Below, one piece after another: positions 25,289 to 33,891 of a DNA stretch of 64,000 nucleotides (its first letter is position 1; each line of letters starts with the position of its first letter). The notes under the pieces are model-generated. The model saw nothing but the letters and a program-made list of their open reading frames with translations. It did not search any database and was not told the DNA's origin. A program made the position numbers and the translations under genes. Source of the DNA: Variovorax sp. WS11 (GTDB taxonomy: Bacteria; Pseudomonadota; Gammaproteobacteria; Burkholderiales; Burkholderiaceae_C); NCBI RefSeq assembly GCF_010499245.1, contig NZ_JAAGOW010000005.1, positions 310,001 through 374,000 of the forward strand. The letters are read 5' to 3'.

Positions 25289-26561
25289 CGTCGTCGTGAT
25301 CGGCGGCGGCATCATCGGTGTCTTTAGCGCCTACTACCTGGCCAAGCGCGGCCTTTCGGTCGCCTTGGTTGAAAAGGGCCGGATCGGCGCCGAGCAGTCG
25401 AGCCGCAACTGGGGCTGGTGCCGCCAGCAGAACCGCGACGCCCGCGAACTGCCCATGGCGACCCAGAGCCTCGATCTCTGGGAGCAATTCGGCGCCGAAA
25501 GCGGTGAAGACACGGGGTTCCATCGCTGCGGGCTGCTGTACCTCAGCAACGACGACGCCGAGCTGTCCCGCTGGGCCAGCTGGCGCGACTTTGCCAAGAC
25601 CGCCGGCGTGACGACCCACGTGCTGAGCAGCCGAGAAGCCGCCCAGCGCGGGCAGGCGACCGGTCGCGCCTGGAAAGGCGGGGTCTACTCGCCCAGCGAT
25701 GGCACCGCCGATCCTGGCAAGGCAGCGCCGGCCGTGGCAACTGCGCTCATCAAGCTGGGGGGCAGCGTTCACCAGAATTGCGCGGCCCGCGGCATCGAGA
25801 CGGAAGGCGGACGGGTCAGCGGCGTCATCACGGAAGCCGGGGTCATCAAGACCAGGACGGCCGTGCTCGCAGGTGGCGCCTGGGCCTCCTCGTTCTGCCG
25901 CCAGCTCGGCATCCGTTTTCCCCAGGCCTCGATACGCCAATCCATCCTAAGCGTGGCGCCTGTGGAGCATCGCTTGCCGGATGCCGTGGTGTTTGGCGGA
26001 GGCGTGTCCGCCACGCGCCGCAACGACGGACGCTACGCCTTGGCCATCAGCGGCCGCGCACGCGTGGACGTGACGCCGCAGTTCATGCGATTCGCCCCGC
26101 AGTTCTTGCCCATGTTCGCCAAGCGCTGGCGCAACCTTCTGCCGGGAGGCCTGCAAGGCATGCGTGGTGGCCACGAAACGCTGAAGCGGTGGCGGCTCGA
26201 TGCGCCGACGCCGATGGAGCGGGTGCGCATCCTCGATCCGAAGCCCTGTTTGTCCACGATCAGGGAGACCCACCGCCGCGCCGTCGACCTGCTGCCCCAG
26301 CTTCGCGACGCCAAGATCACGCACGCCTGGGCCGGCTTCGTCGACAGCACGCCGGACGGTGTTCCCGGCATCGGCGAAGTGCCGTCCATACCGGGCTTCA
26401 TCCTGGCTGCGGGCTTTTCCGGACACGGCTTCGGAATCGGCCCTGGGGCTGGCCACCTGATCGCGGACCTTGCCACCGGTGCCGAACCGATCGTGGATCC
26501 CATACCGTACCGGCCGGAGCGATTCAGCGGCTCGGCATGGGGCAAGGTCGCTGATTTCTAG
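25233..26561 (+). CDS. DAO-family FAD-dependent oxidoreductase (first of two), 442 aa
   Basis: It has the N-terminal FAD fold DVVVIGGGIIGVFSAYYLAKRG (residues 18-37) with the acidic ribose-binding residue in VALVEKG. The signature SSRNWGWCRQQNRDARE follows, and the C-terminal FAD-closing motif is GFSGHGFGIGPGAGHLIADL. This resembles HcnC, opine oxidase and glycine/D-amino-acid oxidase large subunits, which oxidise amines or imino acids. ATG 25233 lies inside the end of the broken ALDH gene. It stands before a second DAO protein, a [2Fe-2S] protein and an HcnB-like flavoprotein, so it is probably a subunit of a multi-component dehydrogenase. Confidence 0.88.
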   Translation: MSPPLHHINTSPTPPASADVVVIGGGIIGVFSAYYLAKRGLSVALVEKGRIGAEQSSRNWGWCRQQNRDARELPMATQSLDLWEQFGAESGEDTGFHRCGLLYLSNDDAELSRWASWRDFAKTAGVTTHVLSSREAAQRGQATGRAWKGGVYSPSDGTADPGKAAPAVATALIKLGGSVHQNCAARGIETEGGRVSGVITEAGVIKTRTAVLAGGAWASSFCRQLGIRFPQASIRQSILSVAPVEHRLPDAVVFGGGVSATRRNDGRYALAISGRARVDVTPQFMRFAPQFLPMFAKRWRNLLPGGLQGMRGGHETLKRWRLDAPTPMERVRILDPKPCLSTIRETHRRAVDLLPQLRDAKITHAWAGFVDSTPDGVPGIGEVPSIPGFILAAGFSGHGFGIGPGAGHLIADLATGAEPIVDPIPYRPERFSGSAWGKVADF

Positions 26562-26661
26562 GCCGCGCCTGCGACGCGCCGAACCCCCACCCAGCTACCC
26601 GCTTGAACGGCTGATCTGGATAGCCGCGCAGCAACGCGATAAACCGGCACCAAAGGCATCC

Positions 26662-27804
26662 ATGTTTTCGAGCGATGTGATCGTGATTGGCGGCGGCTTG
26701 GTCGGCACGGCAGTGGCCTATGGGCTGGGCCAGCTCGGCAAGAAGGTCACGGTCCTGGACGAAGGCGACGATGCGTTTCGCGCCTCGCGCGGGAACTTCG
26801 GCTTGATCTGGGTCCACGGCAAGGGCCGCGGCGTTCCCCACTATGCCCGCTGGACCCGGGAGTCTGCCCGGCAGTGGCCCACGCTGGCAGCGCGACTTCA
26901 AGGCGAAACCGGCATCGATGTCCAGGCCAGGCAGAACGGCGCCTTCAACCTGTGCTTTTCCGAGGCCGAACTCGAGGCGCGCAGCGAGCGGCTTGCCGCG
27001 GTGCGCGACGAGGTGGGCGGCGACTACCCGTTCGAGATCCTGGACCGCGCGGCCCTGCTGCAGCGATTGCCCCACATCGGACCGAAGGTGATCGGCGCCA
27101 GCTACTCGCCGATGGACGGACATGTCAATCCGCTCAAGCTGCTGCGCGCCCTGCACACCGCGTGCATCCAGCGAGGCGTGATGCTGAAGACAGGCCACGG
27201 GGTGGAGCGCATCACGCACGCAGACGGCTTGTTCACGGCGCACGTCCGCGGCCAGCAGTTTCGCGCGCCCAAGCTCGTATTGGCCGCGGGGCTGGGCAAT
27301 GCGCGCCTGGCCGGTCAGGTCGGCCTTCATGCGCCGGTGCGGCCGAATCGCGGGCAATTGATCGTCACCGAGCGCACCGAAAAGCTCTTCGACTGTCCCA
27401 CGGGCCATATCCGGCAGACCGACGAGGGCGGCATCCAGATCGGGGAGTCCATGGAAGATGCGGGCTTCGACGACAGCACGACAACCCGCACCCTGGCCGA
27501 GCTCGCGCGCCGCGCCGTCGCCAGTTTTCCCGTGCTCGGGCAGCTCAATGTGGTTCGGGTATGGGGCGCGTTGCGGGTGATGACGCCCGACGGCTATCCG
27601 ATCTACCAGGAATCGACATCTTGCCCAGGCGCCTACGTCGTCACGTGTCACAGCGGCGTGACCCTGGCCGCGGCCCACGCCTTTCGCATCGCCCCGTGGA
27701 TCGACGGCGCAGCCGCGCCCGAGGAGTTGGACGCCTTTCAGGGCGATCGCTTTTCCGCCGCAGACCATCCGACACGGCCCCTGGATCACCACCATGCCCA
27801 CTGA
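26662..27804 (+). CDS. DAO-family FAD-dependent oxidoreductase (second), 380 aa
   Basis: It has the FAD fold DVIVIGGGLVGTAVAYGLGQLG at residues 5-25, FRASRGNFGLIWVHGKG, and the C-terminal RVWGALRVMTPDGYPIYQES and TCHSGVTLAAAHA segments typical of opine oxidase / hydroxyproline dehydrogenase beta subunits. It is distinct from the DAO protein upstream. The 100-base gap before it holds no obvious promoter. It overlaps the [2Fe-2S] gene by 11 bases, so it is likely the catalytic partner in a three-part complex with that protein and the HcnB-like flavoprotein. Confidence 0.88.
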   Translation: MFSSDVIVIGGGLVGTAVAYGLGQLGKKVTVLDEGDDAFRASRGNFGLIWVHGKGRGVPHYARWTRESARQWPTLAARLQGETGIDVQARQNGAFNLCFSEAELEARSERLAAVRDEVGGDYPFEILDRAALLQRLPHIGPKVIGASYSPMDGHVNPLKLLRALHTACIQRGVMLKTGHGVERITHADGLFTAHVRGQQFRAPKLVLAAGLGNARLAGQVGLHAPVRPNRGQLIVTERTEKLFDCPTGHIRQTDEGGIQIGESMEDAGFDDSTTTRTLAELARRAVASFPVLGQLNVVRVWGALRVMTPDGYPIYQESTSCPGAYVVTCHSGVTLAAAHAFRIAPWIDGAAAPEELDAFQGDRFSAADHPTRPLDHHHAH

Positions 27805-28162
27805 ACCGCTCTTTCGCCCGATCTCGGGCGCCACCGAGCCCTTCATCGACGTCGAGTTCGACGGTCGCCGCCTTGCGGTGCTCGGCCAACGCTCGGTGGC
27901 TGCCGCCTTGCTGGCGGCCGGTGTGTCGCGCTTTCGCTCCACGCCCATATCGGGTGCGCCACGTGCGCCCTACTGCATGATGGGCGTTTGCTTCGAATGC
28001 CTGCTGGAGATCGACGGCGTGGCCAATCGCCAGGCCTGCCTCGTGCCGGTCCAGCCGGGCATGAAGATCCGCTCGCAGGAAGGCGCCCGCAGCTGGGAAG
28101 CCATCCGCACGGCCAGCGGCGGCAGCAACGAGAACACCACCGAGAACAGCCATGCAGCTTGA
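27794..28162 (+). CDS. [2Fe-2S] subunit, HcnA/opine-oxidase-like, 122 aa
   Basis: It is a small plant-type ferredoxin-like domain with cluster ligands C61, C66, C69 and C82 in PYCMMGVCFECLLEI and QAC, the spacing found in HcnA and the small subunits of opine and D-hydroxyproline dehydrogenases. It should pass electrons between flavins of the flanking subunits. Its start overlaps the DAO gene (27794-27804) and its end overlaps the HcnB-like gene (28152-28162), which strongly implies one complex. Confidence 0.9.
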   Translation: MPTEPLFRPISGATEPFIDVEFDGRRLAVLGQRSVAAALLAAGVSRFRSTPISGAPRAPYCMMGVCFECLLEIDGVANRQACLVPVQPGMKIRSQEGARSWEAIRTASGGSNENTTENSHAA

Positions 28163-29564
28163 TGCGGTGAACGGCGCGGTGAGCGGCGCGGTGGACGGCG
28201 CGGCCGATGTCGCCGTCGTGGGGGCGGGCCCGGCGGGTCTCGCAGCGGCCGCCGCCGCGGCAGAACTGGGGCTGTCGGTCGCGCTGCTCGACGAGCAGGC
28301 GCATCCGGGCGGCCAGATTTACCGCGACGTCACGCGGGCCGGGGTCGATCGGCTGCAGCTGCTCGGGGACGACTACGCCGCAGGCCGAGCGCTGGTGGAG
28401 CGCTTCACGCAATCGAGGGCGCGGCACGTGGGCGGCGCGGCTGTCTGGAACATCACCCGTGATCGCGTCATTCACTACTTGAAGGACGGGCGATCCCGGT
28501 CCATGACGGCCGGCCAAGTCATCCTGTGTACCGGTGCGATGGAGCGGCCGTTTCCGATTCCGGGCTGGACGCTGCCCGGCGTGATGACGGCCGGGGCGGC
28601 GCAAATCCTTCTCAAGAGCGCCGGCGTGGCGCCATCGCAGCCGGTCGTGCTGGCCGGCTGCGGACCATTGCTGTACCTGCTGGCCTGGCAGTACTTGCGC
28701 GCCGGTGTGCGCATCGGCGCCATCGTCGACACCACGCAGCGCGGCGACTACCTGCGGGCCCTGCGCCATCTCGGCGGCGCACTGGCCGGATGGCGCGACG
28801 TGAGCAAAGGCCTGGGCCTGATCCGCAGCATCCGGAGCGCCGGCATCCCCTGCTACCGCGGCGCAACCGACCTCGCCGTGGAAGGCGGCGAACGGGCCAC
28901 GGCCCTGGGCTTTCGTATGGGAGGCACGTCGCACCGCGTGCAAACCGATCTCGTGCTGCTGCACCAGGGCGTGGTGCCGAACAACCAGATCACGGCGTCG
29001 CTGCGCCTCGCGCACCGTTGGGACGACCAGCAGCTGTGCTGGGTGCCGGTGGCCGATGCCTGGGGCCGTCTCGCGCTGGACGGCTTCCTGGTCGCCGGGG
29101 ATGGGCGGGGGATCGCCGGCGGATTGGCAGCGGCCTTGCAAGGGCAGCTCGCCGGCCTGGCCGCGGCGCACGACGCCGGGCGTGTGTCCGAGCTCGAGCG
29201 CGACCGCCAGGCCGCGCCGCTGCGCTCGGCGCTTCGTCGCCATCTGCACATTCGGCCTTTTCTCGACACGCTCTACCGTCCCAAGATCCAGCATCGCGTG
29301 CCGGCCGACGACGTGATCGCCTGTCGCTGCGAGGAAGTCTCGGCCGGCGAACTGCGCCGATCGGTTGCGCTCGGCTGCCAGGGGCCGAGCCAGGGCAAAG
29401 CTTTCACGCGCTGCGGCATGGGCCCCTGCCAGGGGCGCCTTTGCGGCCTCACGGTCACCGAGGTCATCGCGCATGAGCGCGGCGTCTCTCCGGCCGAGGT
29501 CGGCCACTACCGCATCCGCGCTCCCATCAAGCCGATCACGCTCGAAGAGCTGGCCGCACTTTGA
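28152..29564 (+). CDS. HcnB/OoxA-like FAD/NAD(P)-dependent oxidoreductase with BFD-like domain, 470 aa
   Basis: It has an N-terminal FAD fold ADVAVVGAGPAGLAAAAAAAE (residues 17-37, shortened), a second dinucleotide fold PVVLAGCGPLLYLLAWQYL near 168, and a C-terminal [2Fe-2S] BFD-like domain with CRCEEVS, RCGMGPCQGRLC and TVTEVIA. This is the alpha-subunit layout of hydrogen cyanide synthase HcnB, opine oxidases and D-hydroxyproline dehydrogenase. The surrounding ALDH, racemase and RidA genes favour amino acid or opine catabolism over cyanide synthesis. Confidence 0.9.
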   Translation: MQLDAVNGAVSGAVDGAADVAVVGAGPAGLAAAAAAAELGLSVALLDEQAHPGGQIYRDVTRAGVDRLQLLGDDYAAGRALVERFTQSRARHVGGAAVWNITRDRVIHYLKDGRSRSMTAGQVILCTGAMERPFPIPGWTLPGVMTAGAAQILLKSAGVAPSQPVVLAGCGPLLYLLAWQYLRAGVRIGAIVDTTQRGDYLRALRHLGGALAGWRDVSKGLGLIRSIRSAGIPCYRGATDLAVEGGERATALGFRMGGTSHRVQTDLVLLHQGVVPNNQITASLRLAHRWDDQQLCWVPVADAWGRLALDGFLVAGDGRGIAGGLAAALQGQLAGLAAAHDAGRVSELERDRQAAPLRSALRRHLHIRPFLDTLYRPKIQHRVPADDVIACRCEEVSAGELRRSVALGCQGPSQGKAFTRCGMGPCQGRLCGLTVTEVIAHERGVSPAEVGHYRIRAPIKPITLEELAAL

Positions 29565-29595
29565 TTCCACTTTTTGACGCCTGGAGATCGCACCA

Positions 29596-29716
29596 ATGAC
29601 CGACATCACCCGCGTCGTGGTTGCCCAAAGGCGCCGGCCCGGCGCGCGCCACCGGCGAATCCAAGCTGGGACACCCCGACTTGCTGGTGGAGATTCTGGT
29701 CACCGCCGCTGTCTGA
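29596..29716 (+). pseudogene. RidA/YjgF-family remnant
   Basis: The first frame gives MTDITRVVVAQ, a plausible RidA start. The next frame gives ARATGESKLGHPDLLVEILVTAAV-type ending (read in two pieces: ARATGESKLGHPDL and LVEILVTAAV), close to the RidA C-terminus, with a stop at 29714-29716. Only about 37 residues remain of the usual 115-130, so an internal deletion with frame change is inferred, near 29630. RidA proteins hydrolyse reactive enamines/imines made by amine oxidation, which fits the neighbouring dehydrogenase. The family call is tentative. Confidence 0.5.
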
Positions 29717-29741
29717 GCCATCGACCACCCGAAAGGCTTCC

Positions 29742-30405
29742 GTGATCCGGCGCATTGCCTTCCTCCATACGGTCGCGATGCTGGTCGAGCGTTTCCGTCC
29801 GCGCTTCCAGTTGGAACTGCCAGACGCAGACTGCTTTCACATGCTGGACGAAAGTGTCCTGCAGGACCTGATCCGGCAAGGTCCCTTCAAGCGGCATCAC
29901 GCGCCGCATCGTCGCACTCTCACAGATGGCGGCCGATGCGGGTGCCGAGCTGATCGTTTTCACGTGCTCGTCGACCTCGCCGACCATCGATATCGCGCGC
30001 CGGACGGTGAGTGTGCCGATCCTCAAGATCGACGACCCCCTCTACGCCCGCGTGGCAAGCACGCCGGGCCGCGTCGGTCTGATCTGCACGGCCTCGTCGA
30101 CGGTCGCGCCGAGCCGGGCACTGCTGGCGGTGCACGCGCAGAGTGCCGGCCGGGATATCCCTGCAGAGAGCGTCCTGTGCGCGGCGGCATTCGACGCCCT
30201 GGCCAGTGGCCGGCGTGACTTGCACGATCGCCTCGTGTGCGAGGCTGCGGCAAAGCTGGCGCCAAGCGTCGATCGCATCGTGCTGGCGCAAGCCTCGTTG
30301 GCGCACCTGGCGGAACCGCTCGCCGACCAACTGGGGCTGCCGGTGTTCGCGAGCCCGGAACTGCTGGCGCAGGAGGTGGTCGCCCGGGTGCGGGACTCGG
30401 CCTGA
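29742..30405 (+). pseudogene. Asp/Glu/hydantoin racemase-family gene, frameshifted
   Basis: GTG 29742 (GAAAGG at 29731) opens IRRIAFLHTVAMLVERF and DADCFHMLDESVLQDLIRQGPFK. The family's continuation GITRRIVALSQMAADAGAELIVFTCSS is one base out of frame from 29893 and runs to a stop at 30403. Treating C29892 as an extra base gives a continuous 220-residue protein with the catalytic-loop Cys in VFTCSSTS. The second expected Cys region is LCAAAFDAL. A real pseudogene or a single-base sequence error are both possible. Confidence 0.8.
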
Positions 30406-30529
30406 TACCTTGGCCGCCATGACCATCCTGCTCGGCTGCATCGCCGAGGGTCTGCCTTTGCGTGTGCAGCCACGCACCTCGGTGCCTGGCTGCGAGCGCA
30501 CGCTTTCGAAGCGGCAGCGGGGTTCAGAC

Positions 30530-30886
30530 TCAGGCCATGATCCACACCTTGCGCACGGTCTCGAGGGTGCGCCAGGTACCGGTGTAGCCTGGCTTCATGA
30601 TGAAGCAGTCCCCGGCCTTGTAGACCACTGGGGACTGTCCGTCCTCGGTGAGCTCGACCACGCCGGACAGGATCATGCAGAACTCCCAGGTCTCGCCCTT
30701 GATGGAGCGGTTGACGCCGGGTGTCGACTCCCAAACGCCGGCGCGCACCTTGTCGTTCTTGGCGCTGTCGACGTCCCAGTTGCGGCACACGATGTCGCCT
30801 TCGATGACGCGTTCGGCCGGCGGCCGGTATTCGCGCGCATCGCCGAGTTGGTCGAAGTTGAAGTTGACAAGCAGATTCTTTGACAT
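30530..30886 (-). CDS. Cupin domain protein (cupin_3-like), 118 aa
   Basis: It is a single beta-barrel of the (S)-ureidoglycine aminohydrolase-like cupin group: RAGVWESTPGVNRSIKG, ETWEFCMILSGVVELTEDG, VYKAGDCFIMKPGYTGTWRTLETVRKVWIM. The usual His ligands of cupin motif 1 are largely missing, so catalysis is uncertain; it may bind a small ligand. ATG 30886 is chosen within a frame open to 31027. It lies 173 bases downstream of the P450 gene on the same strand; the 124-base gap to the racemase holds nothing I recognise. Confidence 0.82.
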   Translation of the reverse strand: MSKNLLVNFNFDQLGDAREYRPPAERVIEGDIVCRNWDVDSAKNDKVRAGVWESTPGVNRSIKGETWEFCMILSGVVELTEDGQSPVVYKAGDCFIMKPGYTGTWRTLETVRKVWIMA

Positions 30887-31059
30887 GAAAAGTGGACTCT
30901 CAGGAGGGTGGAACACGACCACGATGCTATGTTTTGGTGTTCCCCCGCTGGTGCCGAACCCGATGCCGAAAACGGTGACAAATGCGCGATTGGCTGGCGG
31001 CAAAGCGCAATCTGCTTGCACGGGCAAATGCGTTGAGATTGCCGCGACTGCGTTCCCGG

Positions 31060-32304
31060 TCAGTGCAGCGTCACACGCAGCGCGTCGGCCGCCCGAAACA
31101 CAAAGGTATGCAAGTGCCCCGCGGCATCCGGCTGCACCAGCCGCATCTTCGGAAAGCGCTTCGAGAACTCCTCGAACACGATCTTCATCTCCAGCCGCGC
31201 CAGCGGAGCACCCAGGCAGAAGTGAACGCCATTGCCGAAGGTCAGCTGCTTGCGCGCGTTCGAACGCCGGATGTCGAAGCGATGCGGATCAGGGAACACC
31301 TCTTCGTCGCGATTGGAAGAGGCCAAAGACAGCACGATCGGCGCACCCTTGGGAATCGTGACCCCGCGGAACTCCACGTCCTCGAGCGCGATGCGCCGCC
31401 AGCCGATCACCGCGCCGGCATAACGCATGCCCTCCTCCACCGTGTTGGCCGCCAGCGAGGCGTCGGCGCACAGTGTCTCCCACTGGCTGCGGTTCTCCAG
31501 CAGCGATCGGAAGGTGTTGGTCAGTTGGTTGGTGGTGGTCTCGTGGCCGGCGAAAGCAACGCCGAAGGTGTGGGTGATGATCTCTGGAATGCTGATCACG
31601 CTGTCGTCGCCGTTTCGGATCGCCAGCATCCGGCTGGTGAAGTCGTCGCCGGGATTCTTCTGCCGGTCCGCCACCAGGGCGGCGCAGTATTGCCAGAACG
31701 CCCCCATGTTGCGAGCGCCCTCCAGCTGCTGCTCTGGAGTCGCCGGGCTGAAGTCGATCACGCTGCGCGCGCCGGCCCACTTCTTGACGCTGGGAACATC
31801 CGCGTCCGGAATGCCCAGCAGCTTGAACACCACGTGCGCGGGCAGTTCATGGTTGACCTCGGCCAAGAGGTCGATCTCGTCCTTGCCCTCGATGCGCTCG
31901 ATCGCCTCGGCCACCAGCCGGCGAATATGCGACTCGAGCTTCACGAACTCGCGCAGGTTCAGCGTCTGGCTGGTGACGGCCCGGATGCGCTTGTGCACCT
32001 CGCCGCCCAGGCTGGAGTGGCTGCCGGTCTGGTTGAGGAAGCCGCCCTCGCGCAGGATGGCCTCGGCGTCCGGCAGCATCGGCGTCACCGGCCGCGTGGT
32101 GTTCTGGGAGGAGAAGCGCACGCCGTCATGCAGCACCGCGTAGACGTCGCTGTGCTTCGTGAGCACCCAGTAGCCGATTTCCTCGCACCAGAACACCGGC
32201 TCGTCACGCCGCTGCACCTCGAAGGCGGCGTGCAGCTCCGGGCTGTAGTAGGGCTTGAAGTTCTGCGTGGCCGCGTGGAAGGGACAGACTGCAGTGGTGT
32301 TCAT
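31060..32304 (-). CDS. Cytochrome P450 (second type), 414 aa
   Basis: It has the heme loop FGNGVHFCLGAPLARLE near residue 350, the I-helix AGHETTTNQL near 248, the K-helix EEGMRYAG (ExxR) and a PERF-like FPDPHRFDI. This is a standard soluble bacterial P450, not close to the CYP199-like pair. It should insert oxygen into the island's substrate using electrons from a ferredoxin. It is the last of a long minus-strand run: livGFHM, ferredoxin, VOC, DUF3237, two SDRs, then this P450, only 16 bases after the SDR. Confidence 0.92.
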   Translation of the reverse strand: MNTTAVCPFHAATQNFKPYYSPELHAAFEVQRRDEPVFWCEEIGYWVLTKHSDVYAVLHDGVRFSSQNTTRPVTPMLPDAEAILREGGFLNQTGSHSSLGGEVHKRIRAVTSQTLNLREFVKLESHIRRLVAEAIERIEGKDEIDLLAEVNHELPAHVVFKLLGIPDADVPSVKKWAGARSVIDFSPATPEQQLEGARNMGAFWQYCAALVADRQKNPGDDFTSRMLAIRNGDDSVISIPEIITHTFGVAFAGHETTTNQLTNTFRSLLENRSQWETLCADASLAANTVEEGMRYAGAVIGWRRIALEDVEFRGVTIPKGAPIVLSLASSNRDEEVFPDPHRFDIRRSNARKQLTFGNGVHFCLGAPLARLEMKIVFEEFSKRFPKMRLVQPDAAGHLHTFVFRAADALRVTLH

Positions 32305-32320
32305 GGTTGCTTCTCCGGGT

Positions 32321-33085
32321 TCAGCGCATCAGCATGCCGCCGTTGACATCGATGGTGGCGCCGGTAACGAAGCCGGCGCCGGGCGACACCAGGTAGGAGA
32401 GCGCGGAGGCGATCTCCTCCGGCTGCCCGATGCGGCCCAGCGGCACCGCCGCCGTGCCGAGGAACTTCTGGTCGCCGTGGCCGGCCGGCACGGTCTGGTG
32501 CAGCATCGGCGTGTCGATCGGGCCGGGCGCGATGGTGTTGACCGTGATGCCCAGCGGCGCCGCCTCGCGCGCCGCGACCTTCGACAAGGCCAGCACCGCG
32601 CCCTTGGATGCGCTGTAGGCCGCGCCGCTGTTGAGGCCGCCCATCTGGCCCGCCGCCGAGGCGACGGTGACGATGCGGCCGTGCGCGAGCGTGCGCCCGG
32701 CGCAACGGCGCAGCATCTCGCGCACGCAGAGAAAAGTGCCGGCGGCATTCACGCGCATCACGCCGTCCCATTCTTCCAGCGTGATGTCCACGGTGGGCAG
32801 CCGCCCCGGCGCCGGATGGATGCTGAGGACGCCGGCGAAGCATGCCAGCACCTCGACCGGCCCCAGCTTGCGCTCGACCGTGTCGAAGGCCGCGCGCACG
32901 CTGCCCTCCTCGGCCACGTTGCAGGCCAGGCCGATGTGGCCGCTGCCCGGCAAGGAAGCGGCGGCACGTTCGGCCGCCGCTGCGCTCAAGTCGGCCACGG
33001 CGACCCGCAGGCCGTCCTCGGCCAGCTTGCGGGCGCTGGCCAGCCCCAGCCCGCCCGCGGCGCCGGTGATGAGTGCGATGCGCAT
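32321..33085 (-). CDS. SDR family oxidoreductase, 254 aa
   Basis: It is a classical SDR: TGAAGGLGLASARKLAE near residue 7, a CFAG variant of the NNAG motif, catalytic Ser in VASAAGQ, YSASK, and the tail TGATIDVNGGMLM. ATG 33085 begins MRIALITG. It lies between another SDR (17-base gap) and the P450 in the box-5a unit, so it probably oxidises the alcohol produced by the P450 or a later step. Confidence 0.9.
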   Translation of the reverse strand: MRIALITGAAGGLGLASARKLAEDGLRVAVADLSAAAAERAAASLPGSGHIGLACNVAEEGSVRAAFDTVERKLGPVEVLACFAGVLSIHPAPGRLPTVDITLEEWDGVMRVNAAGTFLCVREMLRRCAGRTLAHGRIVTVASAAGQMGGLNSGAAYSASKGAVLALSKVAAREAAPLGITVNTIAPGPIDTPMLHQTVPAGHGDQKFLGTAAVPLGRIGQPEEIASALSYLVSPGAGFVTGATIDVNGGMLMR

Positions 33086-33102
33086 GAAAAATCTCCTGAG
33101 GT

Positions 33103-33891
33103 TCAACCGTCCGGGTGGGCATTCGCCCAGCACTGCACCAGCGGCTCGCTGATGTAGGCGCTTGTGCTCTGGCCGCCGTCGACCGCCAGCACCTGGCCGG
33201 TGACAAAGCCGGCGTCGTCGCTGCAGAGAAAAGCGGCAGCGCCGGCGATCTCCTCGGGCGTGCCGGGCCGGCCCATCGGCGTGGTGCCGACGATCGTGGC
33301 CTGGAAGCGCGCGGTGCCGAGTCGCCCTGCGGTCTGCGGCGTGGCGACGATGCCGGGCGCGATCGCATTGACGCGGATGCCCTGGTCGGCGTAGTCCGCG
33401 GCCAGGTTGCGGGTGAGACCGATCACGCCGGCCTTGGCCATCGAGTAGACGGCCTGCCGCCGGTAGCCCACCAGTCCCAGCGTGGAGGCGATGTTCAGCA
33501 CGACGCCCCGCGACGCGATCAGCGCCGGGAAGGCGGCACGCGTGATCATGAAGGTCGCCTTCTGGTTGATGTCGGCGTACTTGCGGTAGTCGGCCTCGGT
33601 GGTCTCGTGGAACGCCGGGCAGTTGCCAAGTCCCGCGTTGTTGACCAGCACACGGATGCCGTCGAAGCGGCGCAGACATTCATCCGCGATGGCTTGCGGC
33701 GCGTCATCCGCGGTGACGTCGGCCACGAAGGTCCGCAGTGTCTCGGACCGCGGCAGCGCAGCCAGGCCCTCGGCGCTGATGTCGACCGCCAGCACCCGCG
33801 CGCCCTCCTCGTGCAACCGCAGCGCAATGGCGCGGCCGATGCCCGAGGCGGCGGCGGTGACGATAGCCGGGCGGCCCTCGAAGCGCTTCAT
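33103..33891 (-). CDS. SDR family oxidoreductase, 262 aa
   Basis: It has the cofactor loop TAAASGIGRAIALRL (residues 12-26; first Gly replaced by Ala compared with TGxxxGIG), NNAGLGN near 88, catalytic IASTLG with YSMAK, and the tail TGQVLAVDGGQST. It is probably NAD-linked. ATG 33891 overlaps the DUF3237 stop as ATGA, indicating translational coupling. Substrate unknown. Confidence 0.9.
   Translation of the reverse strand: MKRFEGRPAIVTAAASGIGRAIALRLHEEGARVLAVDISAEGLAALPRSETLRTFVADVTADDAPQAIADECLRRFDGIRVLVNNAGLGNCPAFHETTEADYRKYADINQKATFMITRAAFPALIASRGVVLNIASTLGLVGYRRQAVYSMAKAGVIGLTRNLAADYADQGIRVNAIAPGIVATPQTAGRLGTARFQATIVGTTPMGRPGTPEEIAGAAAFLCSDDAGFVTGQVLAVDGGQSTSAYISEPLVQCWANAHPDG

Noticed and set aside
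25233..29564. Hydrogen cyanide synthase (hcnABC) next to a cyanide-insensitive oxidase
   Set aside because: Two DAO proteins, ALDH, racemase and RidA context fit amine/opine catabolism better, and cydAB is more than 20 kb away in another block.
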